In this document: positions 35,100 through 48,380 of the stretch, piece by piece | Layout: the number at the start of each line of letters is the position of its first letter | How positions within the stretch are numbered: position 1 is the stretch's first letter | Program-made: the position numbers and the translations under genes | Assembly (NCBI GenBank): GCA_947561585.1 | Contig: CANNZV010002535.1 | Span: 30,380-94,379 of the forward strand | Reading direction: 5' to 3' | Source: Caprella mutica | Lineage: Eukaryota; Arthropoda; Malacostraca; Amphipoda; Caprellidae | DNA: 64,000 nt | The notes under the pieces: model-generated | What the model was told of the DNA's origin: nothing | Database searches by the model: none | What the model saw: only the letters and a program-made list of their open reading frames with translations

Positions 35100-36514
35100 T
35101 AAAATTTAAAATCTAATGATGACATACAGTTTTCGATTAATTGAAAAGAATAATGAATAATTATTAGAATGTGATACTCCTTTCTCAAATGATGAAAATA
35201 TTACTGGTTTCTCTAAAATCACTAATGTAATCAATCACTTCTTCATTTGTTATAAATCAATATCATATAAGGTGTCAAAAATTTGAAATATATTTGTTCT
35301 TATTTGAATACATAGTAATTAATGAACATATTATTACCCATTTCTCTATCCTTCTATGTATACAGAAGCATAAAATACAGTTCCCTTTCATCCGTCATTC
35401 CGATTTACAATACACACATCGTACACTCACAATATACACATTGTACTTTAATAAGCCCTCATTTAGGTGTACAAATTAGCATCGCGTGTTACCAGTTTCA
35501 CAAATTCGCGTGATTTCTCTTCATATCGATCGTTTATTATAATGTAACCACCTGTTGTATTGCTGGTAATTCATATAATATTAAATCTTAAGAGTAATAC
35601 CTTTTCTATCTATCCTATACAGTCCTGTTACTCTACATTAAGCACACTTTGTAAGCATATTACTATGGAATAGTAATGGAATAAATTATTGCTCTATTGA
35701 AGCCTAATTGAACGAAAAATAAGGTAAAATGTGTGTCTAACATTTTCTTTAGTCTACCACTTAGACCCATTAATCTCCATTAATTCGCTTAATAATTTTC
35801 TGTTCATTGCTAGTAAAGGATCTATACCATTTAAAGCCTTTCCTCACAAATGTTAGATAGCTCTTTACTCTATTTGCCGTTCCATAGAAAATTTGGGCAA
35901 GTACTTGAATGCAATGATCTTCCTTTAAGTGGAAGAATATTTAGCTATAATTAAATTAACCAAAATAATTAACAGCAATCGAATCTACTGCATGCGTTTC
36001 ATCAATTGAACTCCATGGATACATAATATTTCAATAAAATCGTAAATTGTTATATCTGGTTATCCTGTTAAAAAAACAGATAAAAATGTAATGATTGAAA
36101 GCAATATAGAGTAATTATTGCCTTGTTACCTAACATTTTGCTTAGATATTCTGACTTGTTCTGTATTTGTGAAAGCACAATCATTCTCTTCAGCAATATT
36201 ACGTGATTATCCAATTTATTTCGTCAAATTTAATCGAAATTCAATTGAGGTAAATTTTAGTGAGATATTCAAGGCTGGATATCACTAAAAAATTCCCTGT
36301 GATTAGCCATCATGCGTCTACCCCCTCCATGCATCTACCCTTCTGAAATCTCAGAAGGAAGTCCTATAGTTGTCACTGTTGTCACATGAAGAGTGTTTAT
36401 CAGTTGGCGAAAATGACCTAACAGATGAGGTCTGTACACGCGATATGAATTATACTACATCCTACCTACCTTATCAGCTTATCAGTAAATGGAGCAGGTC
36501 GTAATTTTGGGGAG
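35100..36514. other. No gene seen
   Basis: AT-rich. The overlapping 60-codon frames near 35.3 kb have no domain. Confidence 0.5.
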
Positions 36515-37452
36515 AATGATCTAACAGCTGATATTGAGTGTAGATCTCTGTCTACCCAATACAATGATCTAACAGCTGATATTGAGTGTAGATCTCTGTC
36601 TACCCAATACAATGATCTAACAGCTGATATTGAGTGTAAATCTCTGTCTACCCAATACAATGATCTAACTGCTGATATTGAGTGTAGATCTCTGTCTACC
36701 CAATACAATGATCTAACAGCTGATATTGAGTGTAGATCTCTGTCTACCCAATACAATGATCTAACAGCTGATATTGAGTGTAGATCTCTGTCTACCCAAT
36801 ACAATGATCTAACAGCTGATATTGAGTGTAGGTCTCTGTCTACCCAATACATTGATCTAACAGCTGATATTGAGTGTAGATCTCTGTCTACCCAATACAT
36901 TGATCTAACAGCTGATATTGAGTGTAGGTCTCTGTCTACCCAATACAATGATCTAACAGCTGATATTGAGTGTAGGTCTCTGTCTACCCAATACAATGAT
37001 CTAACAGCTGATATTGAGTGTAGGTCTCTGTCTACCCAATACAATGATCTAACAGCTGATATTGAGTGTAGGTCTCTGTCTACCCAATACAATGATCTAA
37101 CAGCTGATATTGAGTGTAGATCTCTGTCTACCCATTACAATGATCTAACAGCTGATATTGAGTGTAAATCTCTGTCTACCCAATACAATGATCTAACAGC
37201 TGATATTGAGTGTAGATCTCTGTCTACCCAATACATTGATCTAACAGCTGTTATTGAGTGTAGATCTCTGTCTACCCAATACAATGATCTAACAGCTGAT
37301 ATTGAGTGTAGGTCTCTGTCTACCCAATACAATGATCTAACAGCTGATATTGAGAGTAGATCTCTGTCTACCCAATACAATGATCTAACAGCTGATATTG
37401 AGTGTAGATCTCTGTCTACCCATTACAATGATCTAACAGCTGATATTTGGTG
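36515..37452. repeat. 48-bp tandem repeat, 19 full units plus a partial
   Basis: Units start AATGATCTAACAGCTGATAT at 36515 and every 48 bp to 37427. Point variation only (AGATCTC/AGGTCTC/AAATCTC, CAATAC/CATTAC), with no length change. The minus strand reads YWVDRDLHSISAVRSL per unit; a T-to-A change at about 37133 gives a stop there. I treat it as non-coding. Confidence 0.97.
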
Positions 37453-40400
37453 TAGAATCGTAGATCACATAGAAAAAAAAATTGAAATACTTCTTGTATG
37501 AAAATTTCAACTGTATATCATTTTTGATATGTTATTCATTTCTACAATTTTTTAAATAAATCGAATGCAAATAGTTGAAAAGTTTTTTTGGGAATCCTTC
37601 CAGTGATTTAATTCATTCAACAAAGATAATATAGCATTATGTTATTTGAGCTAAATCTAAATTTTCCTTGTCAGACACGTACTTCATGGGCTTCAAAAAG
37701 CCACATCAACTGAAAAAGTTCAGAAGCAGAAAGGTACGCTTGCAATGGCGACCAAATACAGTCTCTTGAACCTCTACATTAACATGAAAACACACTCGAC
37801 TTGTTTGAAGCTAATAAAGAGGATTGCCACAGGTTAATAATGCTAATATCGTGTGAAAATCTAATATTTACCTTCCCTTTGAGTGAGCGAAGTTTCAAAA
37901 ATTAGCATTCGGAGTTTAATCTGAATATTGAGAACGCTTAAAATATCAATAATTTGTTAAATTTCATATACAAACCTCATTACAAATATTAAATGGATCA
38001 GTTTTAGTATAGAAAATATTTATTAATAGATATACTACCACATTAACAGATTAATGAAATTATTGAAATTCCTCATAAAGCCAATTTTCTTTCTATACTA
38101 TGTTCAATATACGCATGGTGTTTTAACTCAGATTTGATATTCTTTTCTTCTATTATTCCACTCATTTCTTAATGAATATCAAACAAAAGTAGTATCTATA
38201 AAAACACACTTTTTCTCCATTTCAAGACATTGTTTGTGCGAGAGAAGGGAAATAACCTTCCAACCTGTACACACACAACTTAGTCTCTACAAACAGAGAG
38301 GGAGAAGCTATGGAGATGAGGCGCACTCACTTTATGCAATACTGTCTAAACAAAAGAGGAGCTGAGCAGTAAATAATTCTTTGCATACCATGAAATTGTA
38401 TCTGGAATTTGAGAGAGTACTAAAAAATGATCATAATAATGTATTGCCTGAATTTAAAATTTGTGAGATTCGGTGGACGATTAACAATTGTCGTATAAGT
38501 TATTGAGAGGACAGTAGGTACATAGTACATGGTTTGTATTTAACTTTAGTGGGAGGCATAGAACAATGTCTTCTTTATCTGAAATTTCAGATAATCTGTA
38601 CTTGAAATAAAAATAATTTTCGGTAATCCCGATACATGAAGTCGAAATTTCGTAAAAAATCCCATAAGTTAAGTTTTAAATGGAATATTCCGTTATAATT
38701 TGATGTCGAGTATTCCTATTTTCAGTATTGTTAAGCAAAGAATATTTTTTTAAACGGGGAATCAGTATTTATAAATCAAAACAATAGTCGGAAGAAATTC
38801 ATATACAGCTTGTAAATGGATATATGTATTCTATTCATCTTCCACACTTCCAAAGTCTTACTTTCATTACCTCATACACTTCTTTTCACAAAGGCTGATC
38901 AACATAAGCAGATTGAGAGCCAATCCTTTTAGCTAATTCCAGCGCCTTCTCGAACAATGTACGAGCTGATTTCTTTGAAGCTATAAAATGCTTCATTAAT
39001 CCTCCGACTTAAAAACCTTCATTGGCATCATTATTGTAAGTAAATGAGCAGCGTTCTTCTCTAATCAGTTTTAAGGCCTTTTCAATGTTACGAATTGCTT
39101 TAATGAATCCATGCAAACGATATTGAAACAAGGATGACTGAGCTACAACCGAACACTCTGATTAGTAATTAAATCAATAAATTGTTTATTTATAACTATG
39201 ATTCCATGATTTATATTCTTGAAATGTTATTATAATTGATAATAATTATCATAATGTATATTTCAAGAGTAGAAACATACCTCATTATCTGTGAATATAA
39301 ACTACTTCTGACACTGAGAAAAAACAAAATAATAATTTTAATAATTGAAAAATATTTATAATGTACTGTTGAAAACAATGTAAAACAACTATCTACATAT
39401 TTAATGGTGATTATAAGACGCTACTGAAATAATAGCCTCCGTCAATTAATTCACGGAATGTTTTACCTTTTTCCTTCATACAATCAACATAAATAGGTAG
39501 TATGTGCTTTGTAAAATCCATAGCTAGCTGTTAACAAACTAGCTTGTTCTAGCACTGTTTACAGGCCTGTGTAATTAGAAAATTATCTCGAATTGAAGAA
39601 GGTAACCCTTTTCATAGCAAGACGGAAGGAGGGGAATCTCGGGGAGTGGTGGTAAATGAAAACTTTTTTACAGGGGTTTAGGCCACACTAAGTTTTGACT
39701 GAAATCATATCAGTATAGACGTTCTGCTCATTCGATTATATTGTTCGAGTGACTTAGGTATTAAGTCACTATGTACAAAATATATAAACTATCCAGGTAC
39801 GAGTCATATCATGAAAAAATACTCATTATTTGATAATTATCTTTATATATCTTTAACTTTTGAATAGATGCATGTCTTAATTAAGTAGTTTTTATTCCAA
39901 GTATATAAAATAATTACGTTTTTATAACATTAGTAAATAATCTAGATACATTATACATGAACTTAGTACTCACCATTTTCATTGATATCATGAAGATATA
40001 CACGGGCTAATTAAATTACTTCTATAGTACCTATCTAAAATCTCACTGCTAATTGGAATTTATTTTGTATGATGTAAAGTAAGCAGATGTTTTTATAATC
40101 AGATCCAGTAATTGATTCTCACATACGAGATGCAAGTCCGTACCTGTCGTCTACAATAAACTATCATCTGCTTTATCATTTATTGCTTTTTGTCATTTCC
40201 AAATACCATCATATTATCATCGAGATTTAATTAGATAATCTGCAGCCAAACACTTGTGTGCTTTCGTCAAATAATGGAATAAAAAATGAGTTTTTCTGGT
40301 GCAGTGCCAATGTGTTTTCAAAACACTTCTACAATCTCACAACATTTTATTAATTGATTTATTCTCTACCGCTGAAAATGTGGTATCAGTCACCGTGGAC

Positions 40401-42250
40401 TTTTACCTCAGTGATATTATCTCCCAGCTGATAATTAATAAACTATTGAAGCTGTTTTGGTAATTCTCTGTCAAAATAAGCCTATGAAAAATGAGCCTAT
40501 CAATTTGGGGAAAAGTGTTGATTTTAGCGATGCTGGACAGAGTATTTATTTGGCATGAAGTGGATGACGGATGTCGCTAACAGGGACGGAATTACTCGTA
40601 ATTATACCTAATAAAGTTTTTCAACAAATTTTGAAATATTCATATTTTATTCTTTATATATATAAAAAAAAAGAATCATTAGTAAATATCATTAATCAAA
40701 GTCTACCATTTTTTCATTTACGTTAAATTTATAAATTATATATTAAATTATAAAAAAACTGATTTGATAGACTTTTCCTCGTTTCATCTGAAATCTTTCA
40801 CCATTAGGGTATTTTGGACAAATAAAGGATTTATCTAAAGTAGTTCAACCATTTACTCTCTTTCTTTTACTCGAGTTCAAATAATTGACCGGAAGTTCAA
40901 GATGTATCTACTATTCAGACCCTTAACATCACATTATTTTCTAACACTAAAGGTTCTATTTACCACTTAGAAGCTAATCATATTCACCAATGATAATTTC
41001 CATGAAAATGTAAATTTAAATGAATTAAAGTACAATTTTTATTTAAAAACAAATGGAAAATATTTTGTGTGACATCACTCATAATATTTTCGGATGTTCC
41101 AGTACTGTACTTGGTATACTTCTCTATTTATTTACTATGATTACTATAGTTATTACCTCATTTTACATTTAACAGTATAATTTTCTGAAGCAGCGTAAGA
41201 CTTCCCTAATTTCTGCATCAGTGTTAGCAAAATACACACGTATCACCATCCCTTTACTACCAATAAATATCTGAATTTATTGCTTCAAGTAACTTTAAGC
41301 TAATATGAAAAAAGTTCACCGTTCTTTCCTAAGTTCTGTAGGAAATATCCATAAAAATGTCAGCCGGATTGCCTTTTTTCTCCCGGCATATCCTCTGCTA
41401 TGGCTTTCTTTTGAAAAAATAAACGAAATTTCTTATTCTGCATCAATGTTTCTATTTAAGTTCATGTTAGCATAGAGTTATTTAATTAATTGTGAAATAT
41501 CTGTTTATTATAATGATTTAGTAGTATGATTATATATTATTTCATAATATATTATTTTTAAATAATAATAATAAAAATTGGTGGCTTTGGTTTATTCCAT
41601 TACTTGAAAATGATTATCAATATTTTTTTGATTTGCGGTTCCAGGCAGTTGGAAAGCTCGTCTATATATAACGTATTATTTATTATCGTCGTCAAATAAT
41701 TAGGATATCAAACCAAAGTATTATTTGTATTAATGTTCTATTAAGAGAATCCACCAAACCATAACCATGACTAACCACTTTACTCTGATTGAAATCAGGA
41801 CGGAAAATGTGTGTTGACACTCAGTGATTACTTTCTGACGAAGCTTGCAAAGGGTTAAAGCCTCTATTCGAATAGGGGGCTGAACCCCTCCCCCATCTCC
41901 CATTCTCATTGAAGTTTGAAAAAAGTTCGGCAGTTTTTCTATAGAAGATGAAATGAAAAATAATATCAGATACCTACAATGCGTATCTTCTTACACTATC
42001 CTTTTATATGTATTGCATAAGTAGTTTAAATTTACTGGATTCGAATAGTTCGGATATGTTGTCCTATATTTTGAGACTAATTACAGTCAACTTTAATTCC
42101 TAATAATATACATGTATGTCTTATGACAATAATTGACAAATTCGATCATTAATTATTGATTATTTTCTCATTCATTGTTATAATATTTTTTTTTAATTTC
42201 TTGACGGAACCTACTTGAAAGGACACAAATATAACATTAGCTTTTTCAAA
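37453..42250. other. No gene seen
   Basis: AT-rich with no frame above about 60 codons. 38493-38543 is a diverged copy of 6080-6121. No other repeat recognised. Confidence 0.5.
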
Positions 42251-42330
42251 CTGCAACCCTTGGTTGAATTTATGGGGAAGTGAACAATTCTGCAACTCCT
42301 TGGTCGAATTTATGGGGAAGTGAACAATTC
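42251..42330 (+). repeat. Tandem duplication, 2 x 40 bp
   Basis: The units differ at a few bases (CCCTTGGTTG versus TCCTTGGTCG) and share AATTTATGGGGAAGTGAACA. Confidence 0.9.
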
Positions 42331-45300
42331 TTTGCTAGCTTTGATTTCACCTCCTATCGCTCACTGTCACATTTCTTTTTTTAGAACTAGCCATTGTGCT
42401 GATTTAACAATAAAACTTACTATTGTACATATAATAAAACAGTTAAATAAAAAAAATTCTTCTTGTATGATCGATTATGTGAAACGGTTGTATTACTCAG
42501 GATTTACCCTGTGTAATTTTGGGATTCTCTATAATATACATAATTTCAAAGTCCATTATGTATACCATCATAATTACAACGTACCAATATTCATTAGGAC
42601 TGTTCGCATGTTCAAAGACACTCCTCCACCTTCTTCATACAACTAGACTCTGGTAATCCTTAAATTGCAAATGATAGTAAGTGTTATTACATGCAAGTAA
42701 CATTATTGCGTGATTCCATTCACCATTGATCGTATTATAAGATTCGAAGCAACTGTAACCAGATATGTAGTACTTTAAAGTAACCTGTTATTCTCTGATC
42801 AATTATTACTCAACCAGCTTCATGTACCTATTTATTGCTCATGTTATACCTACGAGTAAACTTTCATCCTCTAGAACCTGGTAGTAAGAGCAATTATTGA
42901 TCATCTTAATACATATCAATTTTGGTTGAAATTATAAGATTCAGTTCATATTCTTTGTAAATAAGTTCATGATATTGCATGTTTTTATATAATCAGAATG
43001 TGTGGCTGATCCCAAGATGAAATACTGAACAATCGTTTGCTGATTTCAACTTCACGCTTTATGGTGTCCTGATTTGCTTGAAGATTTGAAACGAGCAATA
43101 ATGTCTTAAATTTTACAGCCACTCGTTTGCAGAGCGATCAAATATACTGATGTATTTGCTACTTCTTGGTAATAAGAGAAATTTTAAAGTTGAGCTGCGC
43201 ATAATTTCGAATATCAATTGGAGCGGTGAGTAAGGATATATATAATATTTTCTTTAGAACTGAATATGACTCCGCAGGCAATTAGTTTTAAAAAAAGTGG
43301 AAAAAGGTGGAAGTGGAAGAACGTAAAATAAAACATCACATTATACAATTTAAACAGGAACCTTCATCCTTTAGGAATTATAAGGGATTATATGGGACTA
43401 GGACGAGGATTTGTGTTACAACAAAAAATACCAGATTGTTTTTGGCGAAATTTGATCGAGAAAAGGAGTCCCTAACAAATGAGTCTCCAAATTCAGATTC
43501 ATCGAACTTTTAATTGTTCACATTTATGGGTAGTAATTTCTACTTAAAATGCATCAACGTTAGCAATTATTTGAAGTTCAAAAATCATTTACATTCTTTA
43601 TTGTAATATATGTTTAGATTCAAAACAACCCTTTAGAAACAATGGAGAAATAGTTTCGAAAGATATTTCATACAGTCCATATAATCAAAGCCTGATGAAA
43701 AATTACAAAACATCAGAATATAAAAATATCGTTCGTTAAAAGTTAGTTTGAATTTAAAAGAAAGCCACATAGCCTCCAATTAGCAAGAAGATTTTTCATT
43801 AGTGGAAACAAAAGATTCATTCTAAAGCAAAATAATTTGGATTAGAGGGGAATCAAAGAAGGGGAATTTTTCTCCCAAGCACTTAAATAATTAGCGCACT
43901 AGGTACCCTTTCTGTTTAAAAATGAATACAGAATATTTCATATCTGTTTTATTGAAACTTTTTAGTGAATTAATTGTATTTCAATTTAATATTCACTTTT
44001 GGGAAGTATAGGTAATACTTTGCTAATATTTTTTTTACCATTTTCTCGCAAACAATATTTTCATCATCCACGATCAGGCAGTAGCGGATCTAACGCAAAT
44101 CCTGTTTTAATTCGTCAGATTTAATCTATTTATCAAAATATTTCACCCATACACGCAACAGCAGTTTTATTCATGCTTTATCCCATATATTTTTTCTACT
44201 TGTTTTCAGTCTATTTTTTGACCCTCGCTGCAGATTTATCTGTTTTCGTAGTTTATTTTTCTTTTTTAAGCCACTTTACTCCTCTGATTCAAAAAGCGAT
44301 AACCGGGCAGTTTGGATGGACAGAACACGAAAATTTTCAAACGTCGGATTGAAGTCTAACCCTCACGTCGTTCCACGACGAATATGAGACGTCCAAATTT
44401 TCCAATTGCCGGCGCACATATTGAATTTTGAATTAAAAATATTACAATTTGTATACTGTCAATCTTAGTAAACAAGATGCACATTTTTTCAACAGAGTCT
44501 TAAATAAAAAAGGTAAATATTTCATGGTTGCTCTTTAGAAGAACTGCAGATATTTATGTTTTCCATGCAATTTATTTACAGAAATTCGCTTACTCAGCAC
44601 AAACACACGATTGACTCTAATGAAGTAAACTTTATTTATTGTTTTCTAACTTCGAATGAGAACTAAATCAACTTTTAACATCCGACGCTCTTATTAACAT
44701 ATCTCATATACGTGTTTTATATATTTATCTCCAAAATGATGATAACACATTGAAATAAATCAAAAATTAATTAAGAATCGAGAGTCGCGTTTTCTAATGA
44801 ATTGTAATTTCAAATTATTATTTGGATCTATATGAACATCAATTTATAAATATATGACCGTACCAAAAAAGTCCTGCATCAGATAAAACATAAAGAATAA
44901 TAAATTTTGTGATTTCATTTCAAATTTATTATTGTAATTTTTTTCAAATGAATTATTATCATTTTGTATTCATTTTATTTGATGTTATTCATATGAATTC
45001 TTTAATCGCAATATGTAGCTAACATTATTATTATTTTATTTTGAATTTTTTATTGTTTACTATATCTTGAAATAAATCATTATTATTTATCATATTTCCA
45101 ATTAAACCAAATCTCTCCAACTGATTCATATACAGTATTCAAAAACAGAATTATCTCGATCTCTACCTCCATGTTTTTGGCTTAGTTTGGTCGTCAACTT
45201 TTCGTTCCGTTACAAAAAGACTCACGTGCGCAACGTTTTCCAATCGGCTGCCTTGTTCTGATGATGAATATTTTCTTTGCAATCAGGATGTTGCTAACTT

Positions 45301-45442
45301 GATTTGTGTAGTCGAGATATTCTGTTCGAATTTAAATTCTACAAATGTAAGCTGGAGTCATTTATTATGCAAATCTAAGTTGAGGCAATTCATAGCAATA
45401 TTTGAAAGATCATTATAATGACTTTGTCTATAATGTGAATAC
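42331..45442. other. No gene seen
   Basis: AT-rich. A weak inverted repeat at 44331-44401 (AAAATTTTCAAACGTC ... GACGTCCAAATTTT) encloses a small CGTCG/CGACG hairpin. A 68-codon Lys/Glu-rich frame near 43.3 kb lacks support. Confidence 0.45.
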
Positions 45443-46005
45443 AGGTAAATTCCTTACAGCGGACAAAAAACTATCCGTTCTACCGGACTGCAGCTCGCTA
45501 CATCGTCCTCTCTAAATTACATATTTCGTATCTGTCTACCAAGTATCTAATCAAAGATTTATTACATTCAGAGGTATTACAATTTACAAAATTACAATCA
45601 ACACTTTAATGTATTGTTTCAGATGTTAAGTATTTTGATCTAACTACCCTTTCTCTATAAATTTTCTTTGATTTGAAAAGTTATATAGAAAATAAACAGA
45701 GGGGTAACTGATCTATATTATCGAATATTATAGAATAGTTACAGTTATATATACCTTATTATTTTGTACATTTATATGAAAAGTTATATAATTATTATTA
45801 AATTTTCATTAAAATTTTTAATTAATAATAAACTGAGATCGTGTACCTTTATTTACGCTTCTTTGAAATGCTGTTGAAATGTTGAAACTTGCAAGGTTTG
45901 AATCCTAAGCTGAAGTAAAACCTGAGGTCGCCATAGCGCCCATTGCTCGGCATAGCGGACACTTTTCCGGTACATGATGTACTGTCCGCTGTATGGGATT
46001 TACCT
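45443..46005. mobile_element. 563-bp TIR element, Tc1/mariner-like
   Basis: 23-bp TIRs with two mismatches: AGGTAAATTCCTTACAGCGG at left, complement of CCGCTGTATGGGATTTACCT at right. A second AGCGGACA/CCGG block lies just inside each end. TA flanks are close by (AATACAGG; ACCTTATA), in keeping with TA target duplication. No transposase frame inside. Confidence 0.8.
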
Positions 46006-46159
46006 TATAATAATTTCACAAAAATGAATTAATGAGAAACTGATTTATATTGAAAATGATTATTTAAATAAATTGAAGACGCTTAACGTTTGGAAAATAA
46101 AGTTAGAATATATTCGTGCATCTAAGATATCAATTTATCATCAAAATACCACTTCCTAG

Positions 46160-46525
46160 TTTACGTCCCTAATTGATTTAGGGACGTGAAATTTTCTATA
46201 ATGATAACCATTTAAAAACAAGAGCGTATTCATTAATGTGATTTTCAAAACGATATTCATACATTTGCTGAATTTCAATTTAAAATAGTCCTTTTTGGTA
46301 TTATTTGTATATGTAGTCAAGATGCTAGATTTTCGGTCAGTGAATATCTTTAGCGCAATGTATTTCGATAAGATAAAAGCTACTTACTTTAAATTGAAGA
46401 AATATTATTTTAAAATAACACCTTCCTAGTTCACGTCCCTAAATCAATTAGGAACGTGAACTAGGAAGGGGGTATTTGGATCGGCCCTTAGTTCACGTCC
46501 CTAAATGAAATAGGGACGTGAACTA
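46160..46525. repeat. Three related hairpins with CACGTCCCTAA arms
   Basis: H1 46160-46190 (13-bp arms, 1 mismatch, loop 5). H2 46421-46469 (20-bp arms CCTTCCTAGTTCACGTCCCT, 1 mismatch, loop 9). H3 46489-46525 (15-bp perfect arms TAGTTCACGTCCCTA, loop 7). All share TTNACGTCCCTA. H2 and H3 are 19 bp apart. Confidence 0.9.
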
Positions 46526-48020
46526 TGAATTAACCGGAAATTCGACAAAAAAAAATTTTGTAGTCATAAATCTAATTTACTTTTATACTTAATTTAAATT
46601 CAATTTGGTGATTTCTATTTTGAATATTTGTCATTGGATTTGTATCAATTATCTTCCAATTAAAAATATACTGGACAGTTTTTTTAGCCACTATTTAGCC
46701 GCCTGTGATTGAGAACATTCGAATTATCTTGCAGTTCCACAATTTCGGTCTCATATTTGAAAAAATTGAATAGAATTTATTATTTAACTCGATATTTTAT
46801 TTATAATAATTATACAATTTATTGTTACATGATCGAAAATGAGGAACAGTCCGATAACTCGTACCTTACTCTGGGCCATTGATTTGATATTGTATCATTG
46901 TAAGTTAGCTATATATAATTAACATTAACACATCGATTCACAACACAGTGTCAGTCACAAGTGAATTAAATATCACGAGGCTGTTATGTGTGACTGGTAT
47001 AACAGGTTGGAGAGGCCTTAATGCAAACTCATATTGACAGCTTAGTCTAATATTAAAACCATCGTCTCTGGGTTGACATTATGGTAACGGTGTGCCCAAG
47101 AAGGTTATGTTACATTAAAAATATAGTTAAAACGTCTAAGAATATTGTTAGGTTATCTTTTAAATAAAAAAGGTTTTAAAACTACAGTTATTAAGGAATG
47201 TGGTTATAAAAATAGTTACTTTTTAACGATAATAATTTTAAAGATATTTTTTTTAGGATATCGAGTAATTAGGTTAAGGCATTTATACCTATTATTTAAT
47301 ACAGTTTTTAATGTATATTATTCTTTGAATATAGTATTTTTTTATATAGGTTATTAAAATAACATTTATAATTAGCGCATAAGTTTTAAAGGATAAAGTA
47401 AATAAAGATATTGTTTCTAAGAATGATAGTATGTTTAATTAATTAATAAAATGATGTTTCAAGAATGAAATAGATAATTAGTGTGTACAGTGACACACAA
47501 TATTGGCATCTGATTAGAAAAATATTTTCATTATTATTGATCTGCTTATCAAGAATTGAAGGAAGTGATCCAATCTATTATTGAATAATTTACCATATTT
47601 AGTAGTGGAACCAGAGGCAAAATGTCATCCGAGGCATCAGTGCAATATTAATGAATTCCTCACCAGACAACAGCCAAACTGATGTCAAACATGCAAAGAT
47701 TTTACGTCGAAAACACCAAAAGTGCGAAATGAATACAATTTACCGAGGCTAAAAATGGTACATTAGCATATCACATAGTGAGAGGTTTGTCACACTCTTC
47801 TATGGATTAAATGTCAGGTAAGAATTTATATTTAGATCTTAAAATTATAGAACTACATAGTTGATTTTTTTCATTCATTAATAGTATTTCAAGAGGAATT
47901 TTTTAAATGTGATGCAAAATAACTCATCTCATGAAATTTAGTTGAATAAAAGTTTCTAAGAAAACATGTGTTTTAATTCTCACACTTTTGCAGAATTATT
48001 ATGCAGAATGATTTTAAAAT
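46526..48020. other. No gene seen
   Basis: AT-rich. ACGGTGTGCCCAA (47087-47099) recurs at 34004-34016 with similar flanks, so it is part of an old dispersed repeat. Confidence 0.45.
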
Positions 48021-48380
48021 ATCGTCCTTCAGCCTTTTGCCCCGCTGCCTATCGTCCTTCAGCCTTTTGCCCCGCTGCCTATCGTCCTTCAGCCTTTTGC
48101 CCCTCTGTTTATCGTCCTTCAGCCTTTTGCCCCGCTGCCTATCGTCCTTCAGCCTTTTGCCCCTCTGTTTATCGTCCTTCAGCCTTTTGCCCCGCTGCCT
48201 ATCGTCCTTCAGCCTTTTGCCCCTCTGTTTATCGTCCTTCAGCCTTTTGCCCCGCTGCCTATCGTCCTTCAGCCTTTTGCCCCTCTGTTTATCGTCCTTC
48301 AGCCTTTTGCCCCGCTGCCTATCGTCCTTCAGCCTTTTGCCCCTCTGTTTATCGTCCTTCAGTCTGTCGCCCCTCGTGGT
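48021..48380 (+). repeat. 30-bp tandem repeat with 60-bp higher-order period
   Basis: Twelve 30-bp units starting ATCGTCCTTCAGCCTTTTGC. Order is A A B A B A B A B A B plus a diverged last unit, where A ends CCCGCTGCCT and B ends CCCTCTGTTT. Frames of up to 193 codons cross it on both strands because 30 is a multiple of three; I see no domain or splice support. Confidence 0.96.

Noticed and set aside
36466..37380. Minus-strand YWVDRDLHSISAVRSL repeat protein
   Set aside because: No unique flanking coding sequence, an internal stop, no splice sites recognised, and 16 residues do not make a known repeat fold.
43307..43513. 68-codon Lys/Glu-rich frame
   Set aside because: No domain, no splice support and a non-ATG start. 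Could be an exon of an unseen gene but cannot be supported.
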